Positions 53,793 to 60,689 of a stretch of 64,000 nt of DNA are shown in pieces (position 1 is the stretch's first letter; every line of letters begins with the position of its first letter). Source of the stretch: Ralstonia pickettii (GTDB taxonomy: Bacteria; Pseudomonadota; Gammaproteobacteria; Burkholderiales; Burkholderiaceae); assembly GCF_001699815.1 (NCBI RefSeq), contig NZ_MCGB01000087.1:62001-126000 (forward strand), read 5' to 3'. Position numbers and translations under genes: made by a program. The notes beneath the pieces are model-generated. The model did no database searches. It saw only the letters and a list, made by a program, of their open reading frames with translations, and was not told where the DNA came from.

Positions 53793-54455
53793 TCAAAGGA
53801 GCTGGTATCCGACTCCGCGCACGGTCTTGAAAAGCGGCTTGCCCGGTACTTCGAGCTTGGCACGCAGCCGGCTCATGTAGACATCCAGCAGATTGGTATC
53901 AACGTCGTAGTGCGCCGACCAGATCTTTTCTGAGATCAGCGTGCGAGGCAGGATCCGCCCCTGGTTCTGCATGAAGACTTCGAGCAGCGCGTACTCCCGG
54001 CTGGTCAGGTCGACCGCCTTGCCGTTGAGGGTAACGGTATGGCTGAGCAGATCAAGGCAGATGCCGGCATGTTCGAGCACCACCTGCTTGACGGCGGCAT
54101 GGCGGCGGACCAGCGATCGCACGCGCGCAAGCAGTTCTTCCAGACTGAATGGCTTGGCGAGGTAATCGTCGGCACCGATATCCAGCCCTTTCACGCGGTC
54201 CTGTACGCCATCACGTGCGCTCAGGATCAGCACCGGCTCTTGGAACCCGCCCTTGCGCCAAGTACGGAGCAGATCAAGACCATCGCCGTCCGGCAACCCC
54301 AGATCGAGGATCACGACATCGTAAGCAGACTCAACGATGGCATCGGTCGCGGCTGCGCAGGTCCGGGCCAGCGTGACGGTGTATGAGCACTCCGTCAGCC
54401 CCTGCTGAAGGAACCGGCCTAACCGATCTTGATCTTCAACAATCAGTGCCTTCAT
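53793..54455 (-). CDS. OmpR-family response regulator
   Basis: A 220-residue regulator. The receiver (1-115) has the acidic pocket (VEDQDRLG), the phosphorylated Asp in VVILDLGLPDGDG, the switch Ser in LILSARDG and the Lys in DDYLAKPF. The C-terminal winged helix (about 125-220) has DLTSREYALLEVFMQNQG, LISEKIW, LLDVYMSRLRAKLE and VRGVGYQLL. ATG 54455 has GAGG at good spacing; ATG 54461 is too close to it. It is convergent with PstS-like 3 and probably pairs with the kinase at 41124. It likely binds the TTC repeats at sites A, B and C. Confidence 0.92.
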   Translation of the reverse strand: MKALIVEDQDRLGRFLQQGLTECSYTVTLARTCAAATDAIVESAYDVVILDLGLPDGDGLDLLRTWRKGGFQEPVLILSARDGVQDRVKGLDIGADDYLAKPFSLEELLARVRSLVRRHAAVKQVVLEHAGICLDLLSHTVTLNGKAVDLTSREYALLEVFMQNQGRILPRTLISEKIWSAHYDVDTNLLDVYMSRLRAKLEVPGKPLFKTVRGVGYQLL

Positions 54456-54717
54456 ACACATCCTCGGCTAGTTCCATCTGGCATTTCGCGCACCACAAGC
54501 GGACGCAGCGCCTCAACTCCAGATGATGCTTGCTTATCAGCTGATTGCAATCAGGACTGGTACGTAGAGAACGATTTCCCACGACGATTCCGACGACACC
54601 AAACACGCGCAGGGCACGAAAACTGCCCATCCATGCGTGACATAAGTCTGCAGGAAGAAACTTGCGCACCAGAATTCGACATACCGTCACTCGCATGCGT
54701 CCCAGATGTGGCCCTGC

Positions 54718-55502
54718 TCAATGAAACGGAATCTCGAAAATCCACTTGATCGTCCAGCGGTCCGTAGCACGCGTCAGGCCGCGGCCGATGCCGAGGTTGA
54801 AAACGAACGGTTTGCGATCCACGTCGAATACAAGGAAGACGGTGTGCTGCTGCTCGCGCAACGGCGCAAGATGGTTAATGCGTCCCAAGCCCGCGTAGTA
54901 CTCCAGCCCGGTGCGCACACCGGGCGCCACCGTACGGGCAACCTTGAAGGCCGGCACCGCTTCGGGAACACCGCTGCGATCTGGCCCGCTCAGGTTCCAA
55001 TCGAGTACGGGGTTGAGTCCCACAAACATTGTTCGTTCTGATAACCGTAGATGGGGCGTAACTCCCCCGCCTGCTGAGACTGTTCGAGCCGGGATGCGAC
55101 GTGGGCCAGCTCAACGTTGATACCAGCGAAGCGGCCAACGCCGTCCTCCGTCCGCACTGGCATCCACTTCATGCGCACCTTGGGGCCGGTGACGTAGAAG
55201 GTGCTGTCCCGCGTGAGTGCGGTCGGAACGTACAGCCCAAGCTCGATTGACGGCGTCAAGCCATAGGAGAACTCGGCGGTCGCGCGCCAGCCATGCGGCG
55301 TCGTGACCTCGCCCTGATACGACCGTTCCCCGATACCGCTGGGGGTGGTGTTGAGGTGCAACTCCAAGCCCAATTCGCCCGGCGCATTGATGTCGCCGGT
55401 GTAGACCTGGATTTCATCGGGGAGTACGGCATGGGCCGACCCAGCGGACAAGCCAAGCACGGCAGCAAGCCCGGCGGCACGCACAGCGCGCGATAACGGC
55501 AT
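54718..55502 (-). pseudogene. Outer-membrane beta-barrel protein gene broken by a frameshift
   Basis: Two adjoining frames form one barrel protein of about 261 residues. The first (55502 to about 55030) has a signal peptide and strands such as GELGLELHLNTT, ATAEFSYGLTPSIELGLYVP and ends in sense at RPIYGYQNEQ. The second, starting at ATG 55029, continues FVGLNPVLDWNLSG and ends FEIPFH. One base lost at about 55029 explains the break; no slippery sequence is seen. The length and layout match the intact barrel at 38119-38904. It is the last gene of the PepSY operon. Either true decay or a sequence error. Confidence 0.75.
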
Positions 55503-55541
55503 CGATCACTTCCTCGCAGTGTTCGCGGAGCGCAGCACGCA

Positions 55542-56570
55542 TCAGCGCAGGGTCTTGAGCGCTTCGTCAACGAATGCGTTGGTATAGGTCCGGTCGATCT
55601 TCACCGATCCGTAGCTCGGGTTGGCTGCCGCCAGGGTGCGCCATTCCTTCTCGGCACCGTCTTCCGGCATGCGTCCATCGTTGGCGAACATCGGAATCTC
55701 TTGCTTGAGCACCGTCAGATAGGCGGCACGATCCTTCCCGCTGATCTCCTTCGGGATGACCGCCAGGATCTCTTCAGGCGTATGGGTGTTGATGTAGCGC
55801 AGCGTACGAACAAATGCCCGCGCCAGATGGCGAGCGATTTCCGGATGCGCCTGCACGCGCGCGCTCGACATGTACACCGTGCTCGACGGGAACAGCGCGC
55901 CCAGATTCCGGCGCGTGCCGTCAACCGTGGTCAGGTCGGCAAACACGGTGGCAACGCCTTTCGACTCATAGGCATCTCCGTCGGGGGTAGGGGCGACAAC
56001 GAACTCTGCCCGCCCGTCGCGCAGCGCTTCGATGTTCCTCTCCTTCCCGTCCGTCCCGAGACGCGTGTAATCGCCGATGCCGTGTCCGCCTGCCAGCACC
56101 AGTGCGTTGGCCAGCGTGCTCTTCGACGAGCCAGCCCCGCCGGCAATAAAGCGCGCGCCCTTGAGGTCGGCTACGCTGCGGTACTTCTCTTTTGCTTGGT
56201 TGGCCACCAGCACCTTGGCGCCAGGCGTGACACCCAGCGTGACCACCGCCTCGGTAGCGATGCCGCGCGACTGGTTGACCACGTTGTGGTGGTAGTACGC
56301 CATCACGGCGTCAACGCGGCCATCGTTAAGCATCTCGGCGGTCGATACGTCGTCACGGATGTTCATGACGGTCACGGTGGTCCGTCCATCGTTCAGATAG
56401 CCGAGGCGTTCGGCCAGAACCATGGGGAAATTGCGGATCGCCTTGATCTCGTCAACCAGCAGGACAATGCGCTCCGGCACAGCAACGGCATCAGAAAAAG
56501 CCGGCTCGGCAGCCAGCGCGCGGCCCGCAAGCAGGCCAAGGAACGTCAGGGCAACGATTCTGGTTTTCAT
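55542..56570 (-). CDS. NitT/TauT-type ABC substrate-binding protein (second copy)
   Basis: A 342-residue protein with a signal peptide (to about 20). The mature part is a NMT1/SsuA-like fold: VLAERLGYLNDGRTTVTV, VADLKGARFIAGGAGSSKST, STVYMSSARVQAHPEIAR and AFVRTLRYINTHTPEEILAV. The last segment nearly repeats AFVKTLRYINTHSAAEI of the binding protein at 42866, so the two are paralogues. No ATPase or permease is encoded next to it, so it may feed the transporter at 43870-45590. Gaps of 21 and 39 bases to its neighbours place it in the PepSY operon. Confidence 0.88.
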   Translation of the reverse strand: MKTRIVALTFLGLLAGRALAAEPAFSDAVAVPERIVLLVDEIKAIRNFPMVLAERLGYLNDGRTTVTVMNIRDDVSTAEMLNDGRVDAVMAYYHHNVVNQSRGIATEAVVTLGVTPGAKVLVANQAKEKYRSVADLKGARFIAGGAGSSKSTLANALVLAGGHGIGDYTRLGTDGKERNIEALRDGRAEFVVAPTPDGDAYESKGVATVFADLTTVDGTRRNLGALFPSSTVYMSSARVQAHPEIARHLARAFVRTLRYINTHTPEEILAVIPKEISGKDRAAYLTVLKQEIPMFANDGRMPEDGAEKEWRTLAAANPSYGSVKIDRTYTNAFVDEALKTLR

Positions 56571-56591
56571 TGGAGAATCCTCAACAGCGCG

Positions 56592-57389
56592 TTATTCATG
56601 GCTCACGGCGAGACGATCGGCGACCACCACCTGCAACTCCGTACGCACGTCTTTCTTGCCGTCGCTGATCGCCTTCCATTCCGGGTTGGCCTTCAGCCGC
56701 GCGCGCACTTTCGCGACGACCGCCTCACGCGCGCTCAACGCGGCTTCGTCCTTGTATTGCAGCACCACCATCGCGTTCCACGGGCGTCCGGCCGGGAACC
56801 GGCTCGTATAGAGCGAATACCCCTGCAGCACGCCCTCTTCCATCCATCCCTTGAACTGCGGAATGACATAGCCGTCTGCGTACTTCTCATAGTCGGGCTC
56901 CGACACCAGCGTCTTGTAGGGGATGACCACGTACACCGCATGCGCAGACTTGCCATCCAACGATGCCAGCCGCTTCATATCGACCGGTGTTGTGTGGATC
57001 GAGGTCGTGACCGTCGCCGCCTCCTTCGGAAGGCCCGCTGGTCGTGTCCGCTCGATGTCTCGCCAGCGATACAGGTCGTCCGGTGTAGCGAATGTCAGCA
57101 CGGCCAAGGCATCCCAGTTGTCCGAATCGGCGTAGCGATTGAAGAGCAGGTTGTACTGCTTGATCCGTCCGTCCCGCTTCCAGCGCGCAAGCTCGAGCGC
57201 GGTCGACCGCTCCATCGCCCGACGAAGCGCCGGCCGGTTCGCGGGAGTGGTCTGGTAGGTGATGATCAGTGACTGCGCCTCGCTGGCGGCAGGCTCCGCC
57301 GCACCGGAAACGCCGGCATGAAGTGCCCCCATCAGCGCGGCGACAGCTCCGACGGTGCGCGCGATTGCTCGAATCGAGTTGAGTGCCAT
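56592..57389 (-). CDS. Secreted NIPSNAP/EthD-like (ferredoxin-fold) protein
   Basis: A 265-residue exported protein with a signal peptide (to about 30, GVSGA). Two similar halves follow, each with an alternating strand-helix pattern: LIITYQTTPANRPALRRAME with FNRYADSDNWDALAVLTFAT, then YVVIPYKTLVSEPDYEKYAD with YTSRFPAGRPWNAMVVLQYK. This is typical of dimeric alpha-beta barrel proteins such as NIPSNAP and EthD. Those families include oxygenase helpers and heme-degrading enzymes; no catalytic residues could be assigned. It lies between the reductase and the second binding protein. The start at 57389 begins the signal peptide; the upstream frame is rejected. Confidence 0.7.
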   Translation of the reverse strand: MALNSIRAIARTVGAVAALMGALHAGVSGAAEPAASEAQSLIITYQTTPANRPALRRAMERSTALELARWKRDGRIKQYNLLFNRYADSDNWDALAVLTFATPDDLYRWRDIERTRPAGLPKEAATVTTSIHTTPVDMKRLASLDGKSAHAVYVVIPYKTLVSEPDYEKYADGYVIPQFKGWMEEGVLQGYSLYTSRFPAGRPWNAMVVLQYKDEAALSAREAVVAKVRARLKANPEWKAISDGKKDVRTELQVVVADRLAVSHE

Positions 57390-57463
57390 GAGTATTCCGT
57401 CAGGACGACATCGTAAGAAAACAAGAAACTGCGGCCCGCGTGGTGCGGGCATCCCCGAGGCGG

Positions 57464-58342
57464 TCAGATGTCCAGCACAAGAAGCTCGCCCTTGGCGCGC
57501 GAGCAGCACGGCGTGAAGTGCCCGCTCCTCTGCCGCTGCGCGTCCGTGAGCACGCAATCGAGATGTTCCACCTCTCCGGCAATCACCCGCGTGACACACG
57601 TGCCGCAGACGCCCGCCTCGCAAGAGGTCGGAATCTTCACGCCGTGCTCGGCCAGTAACGCGGTGACCGTCATGTGCTGGGGCACCCGGTAGACCTTGCC
57701 GGTGCTGGCGAGCTGCACATCAAAGGCATGCGTGGTGGAGGGCTTGCCCAGAATGGGCCCGAAGCGTTCGCAGTGCAGTTGCCGCTCCGGCCAGCCACGT
57801 TGCCGTGCGGCGGTCAGTACCGCATGGACGAAACCCGACGGTCCGCACACATACACGTGCGTACCGGCCGGCTGCCTGTCGAGCACCTGTTCGACATTGA
57901 TCCGGGGCAGCGGACCAGCATCGCTGAAGTAATACGTCACCCGGCGTGCAAACGGTGCCTGCGCAAGCCGCTGCAGAAAGGCTGCCCGGGGCCGCGAGCG
58001 CGCGCAGTAGTGCATTTCGAACTCCGCCGCGCGGCGCGACAGCCGCTCCGCCATGCTCACGATGGGCGTGATACCGATGCCACCCGCAAGCAGCAGCGAA
58101 TGCGGCGCGGACTCGTCCAGCGCAAAGCGGTTGCTGGGCTTGCCGATCTCCAGCAAGTCCCCTTCGCGAATGTGCTCGTGCATCGCAATCGATCCGCCGC
58201 GCGAAGGATCGGTCCGCAGTACTGCAATCACATAACGGTGCTGCTCCTGCGGGTCATTGCACAGCGAGTACTGGCGCACCATACCGTTGCTCAAGTGCAC
58301 ATCGATATGCGCACCTGCAGTGAACTGCGGCAGCTTTTTCCC
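57464..58342 (-). CDS. FMN/2Fe-2S oxidoreductase module (phthalate dioxygenase reductase type), out of frame with PepSY
   Basis: About 292 residues. After GKKLPQFTAGAHIDVHL come the flavin motif RQYSLCND, the NAD-binding GGIGITPI and YVCGPSGFV, and a C-terminal plant-type [2Fe-2S] domain with Cys in PTSCEAGVCGTCVTRV and HLDC. It is a reductase of the VanB/PDR type, all motifs intact. It has no credible start of its own: the frame begins inside the PepSY gene and its first strands (LVVRVAKKMKEADAVCAFEL) are encoded in the PepSY frame. So it is the C-terminal half of a PepSY-reductase fusion separated by a -1 shift at 58336-58342. Confidence 0.85.
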   Translation of the reverse strand, partial: GKKLPQFTAGAHIDVHLSNGMVRQYSLCNDPQEQHRYVIAVLRTDPSRGGSIAMHEHIREGDLLEIGKPSNRFALDESAPHSLLLAGGIGITPIVSMAERLSRRAAEFEMHYCARSRPRAAFLQRLAQAPFARRVTYYFSDAGPLPRINVEQVLDRQPAGTHVYVCGPSGFVHAVLTAARQRGWPERQLHCERFGPILGKPSTTHAFDVQLASTGKVYRVPQHMTVTALLAEHGVKIPTSCEAGVCGTCVTRVIAGEVEHLDCVLTDAQRQRSGHFTPCCSRAKGELLVLDI

Positions 58343-59517
58343 GGCCGGTGCACCAGCTCGAATGCGCAGACGGCATCCGCTTCCTTCATCTTCTTCGCAA
58401 CACGCACCACCAGGCGTGAGCGGTTCGACGTACTGCGCCGCATCCGACGCAGGGTGTTGCAGATACCGGTGTAAGCCAGCACGGGCACGCAAAGCGCACC
58501 GAACATGAGGAGCAATTTACCGAACACGCCGCCGACCAGGCCGGTGTGCCACGACAGCAGCCAAAAGTAGAGCTTGTGCCCCAGACTGCTTTGCGCGTAA
58601 GGAACGTACTTCAGCACCTTCCCCGTATACGCATCCAGGTACAGCATCGTGCGTGCGTTTGCGTGCGGCGCATCGCGGTCGATCAGGTACATCTCGACCG
58701 GCGCACGCGGCTTTTCCGGAATGTGCATCAGCGCATCGCGCGGCTGGGGCGAAAGCGACAGCGCTGTCTGCCAGAACCGCTCAAGCGGCAGGTGCGTTGC
58801 GCCGGTCGCGGGCACCTCCGACTTTGGCGGCTTGGCGGGTGTAGGTGAACCAACGAGCGTGTACAGACCATGCGCATACCAGTCGAACGCCTGCGGCAGG
58901 CCGCTCAGCACCATCGACAGCAGGATCAGACTGCCATAGATGCCCGCCGTCCGATGCAGGCGATATGTCGACACCGCGCGCGTCGTTCCGGATCTGAGCG
59001 AGAACGCATCCCGCCAGCCACTGCGCGGCCACCACAACATCGCGCCACCACAGACCAGCAGCACGCCAAACACCATCGCGCTTGTCCCGGTGATGAGGCT
59101 GCCGTTCTTCATGAAGCGGAAGCGGTGAATCTTTTCAATGGTGCCGAGCAGACCGCCATAGCGAGCCCGCTCGCCCAGCACAGCGCCGGTACATGGATTG
59201 AGGTAGACGAAATGCTGATCAGTGAACCGGACCATCGCAGACGGCATGCGCGGTGCATTGGGCTCGCCAGCAACCAGCCGGACGTAGTCGAGCGTTGCGA
59301 TGGGCCGCAGCGCGGCTGCATTGGCTGTGAGCGTGTCGACCGGCACGCGGCCCGTGCAGGTCGGCACCGTCAGCAGTTCGCGATTGAACACCGGCTCCAG
59401 TTCTGGACGGAATGCGATCGATGCCCCTGTCACGGCCATCAGCAGGATCACGAGCCCAACCGTCAAGCCGGAATAGCGATGCATCTGAAGGAGGCGGGAC
59501 CGGAAAGCGGGTGTCAT
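58291..59517 (-). CDS. PepSY-associated TM-helix membrane protein, N-terminal half of a reductase fusion
   Basis: A 408-residue inner-membrane protein. It starts MTPAFRSRLLQMHRYSGLTV with the first of four membrane helices and conserved His, has PepSY-type periplasmic segments (YLNPCTGAVLGERARYGGLL, YLDAYTGKVLKYVPYAQ) and helices with HRFRFMKNGS, RLHRTAGIYG and WHTGLVGGVFGKLLL. This family, including PiuB, is tied to iron uptake and ferric-chelate reduction. Its last residues (RLVVRVAKKMKEADAVCAFEL) are already the first strands of the flavin domain, after which it runs into an out-of-frame tail. A GTG at 59562 is an alternative start, but site C lies just above it, favouring ATG 59517. Confidence 0.87.
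   Translation of the reverse strand: MTPAFRSRLLQMHRYSGLTVGLVILLMAVTGASIAFRPELEPVFNRELLTVPTCTGRVPVDTLTANAAALRPIATLDYVRLVAGEPNAPRMPSAMVRFTDQHFVYLNPCTGAVLGERARYGGLLGTIEKIHRFRFMKNGSLITGTSAMVFGVLLVCGGAMLWWPRSGWRDAFSLRSGTTRAVSTYRLHRTAGIYGSLILLSMVLSGLPQAFDWYAHGLYTLVGSPTPAKPPKSEVPATGATHLPLERFWQTALSLSPQPRDALMHIPEKPRAPVEMYLIDRDAPHANARTMLYLDAYTGKVLKYVPYAQSSLGHKLYFWLLSWHTGLVGGVFGKLLLMFGALCVPVLAYTGICNTLRRMRRSTSNRSRLVVRVAKKMKEADAVCAFELVHRPGKSCRSSLQVRISMCT
58336..58342 (-). other. GGGAAAA heptamer in slippery frame at the PepSY/reductase junction
   Basis: On the minus strand the zero frame reads CCG-GGA-AAA-AGC, so GGGAAAA is in the X-XXY-YYZ register of -1 ribosomal slippage. After a -1 shift the next codons are AAG-CTG-CCG-CAG-TTC, exactly the reductase frame. 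A lost C in the preceding CACCGG is the competing explanation. Confidence 0.6.
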
Positions 59518-59549
59518 GCGCGGCTCGGTTGATGACTGTTCATGCCGCC

Positions 59550-59594
59550 ATTCTTGGTTCACGAACCTGAACGGAAACTGAATCCTGGGAGAAA
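59550..59594 (-). promoter_or_regulatory. Probable response-regulator site and promoter of the PepSY operon (site C)
   Basis: On the minus strand, TTC repeats at 59593, 59582 and 59571 are spaced exactly 11 bases (ACTTTC-N7-ATTCA-N7-TTCAGG), as at site B. AAGAAT at 59555-59550 could be the -10, giving a start point near 59543 and fitting the ATG at 59517. Confidence 0.6.
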
Positions 59595-59895
59595 GTCAGG
59601 GTAAGTCCTAAGGGGACTTCAAAACACACGCGATCCGGCCCTAAAGTGGCCACAGGATGTCTGGGATTGGGGTGAGGACCTGTCTGGTTCGCCCACAATG
59701 CAGCGAGGGGTCATCAGCGCGTCAAGCCTGCTTGACCTTGGAGCTTCGCATCGTCTCAGTGCCGACCAAGTTATCGGAATCAAACACGACAGGTAGCCTC
59801 TTTCGAGCCAGAATCGGATGAGGAGGATGGCTCTCGACTCAGTTCAAACCTCACGATATCCGCCTGCATCGATCATGTTGGTGAGAACGTAGTGA
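59595..59895. other. Intergenic region
   Basis: About 300 bases between the PepSY promoter and the HAD remnant. GC is lower than average and frames are broken on both strands. Nothing recognised. Confidence 0.4.
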
Positions 59896-60423
59896 CGCTT
59901 CAACTGGTCGCGCGCACCCTGTACCTGTTTCGACGGGACATCGATCGCTTGCCGCAGCGGCATCTTCGGACGGAAACCAGACGAAGCACGAGTCAAGATG
60001 CTGGCCGCAAAATTCGGTGGACGGCTCTTGGAGCGCGTTCATACATGCTCCCTGCTTCCTGGAGCAAAACCATTCCTTGCAAATCGGCATGGTCATCAAT
60101 CGCTGCATCTGATCTGCGGCACCCGCCAGAGGGACCTGGACACGATCGTCGCACGGCTAGGATTGACGCACGACTTTGACAGCATCGTCGGCGCCCCCAC
60201 CGGAAAGCGAGATGCCTTCTTGTCCATCCTCGTGGGAGATCAAATGCTTCCGCATCAAGCGTTAGCCATCGGCGATTCGATGACTGAACTACGGGCAGCA
60301 CAAGCACTTCGCATCCCGTTCATTGGAATCGCTAGTCCAGATGCGCCGGACACGTTTCCTGCCGAAACGGTCGTCCTACCCAACCTTGCGGCGGCCGACG
60401 CTATGTGGAACTGCGGCCGGTAA
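59896..60423 (+). pseudogene. HAD-family hydrolase remnant
   Basis: The frame ending at 60423 encodes KPDEARVKMLAAKFGGRLL, LLPGAKPFLANR, HLICGTRQRDLDTIVARLGL, TGKRDAFLSILVGDQML and ALAIGDSMTELRAAQALRIP, the cap and the second to fourth motifs of a haloacid dehalogenase-type phosphatase (Thr in CGT, Lys in TGKRD, Asp in GDSMTE). The first motif with the nucleophilic DxD is missing; upstream the frame reaches stop codons at 59890-59895 with weak FDGTS-like residues. An internal ATG at 59998 gives 141 residues. Most likely a 5'-truncated, inactive gene. Confidence 0.65.
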
Positions 60424-60540
60424 GTAGCAGAAAATCAGCACGTGTGCCTCGGTGGTGAGCCGTCGACATCGATCCCAGACACATGGTGCCAACAGCGCAA
60501 GATCTCCCAATGGTGTGCGCCAGTCTCACGCGCTGGCGAT

Positions 60541-60566
60541 AAAAATAGCCGGTCCAAAAGACCGGC
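60541..60566 (-). terminator. Intrinsic terminator for the Do-type protease gene
   Basis: GCCGGTC-TTTTG-GACCGGC on the minus strand is followed by TATTTTT. It lies about 125 bases past the protease stop. The intervening 60567-60689 is AT-rich and holds no gene. Confidence 0.72.
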
Positions 60567-60689
60567 CATCCTGAAGACACTACTTCCAGAACTTCAAAAA
60601 TTCCACATGAATTCTATATTTTACGAATGAAAACCCTTTTTTAACTATGAGGACTATTTTTTAATCCGATAACGGCGCCAGGATTTGCG

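Noticed and set aside
54718-55029. Second barrel frame as an independent 103-residue gene
   Set aside because: It begins in the middle of a barrel strand, lacks a signal peptide and continues the preceding frame exactly; a frameshift explains it better.
57464-58492. Reductase as a free-standing gene from a GTG at 58492
   Set aside because: The first 50 residues would be out-of-frame PepSY sequence without protein character, and the natural start of the flavin domain is encoded in the PepSY frame.
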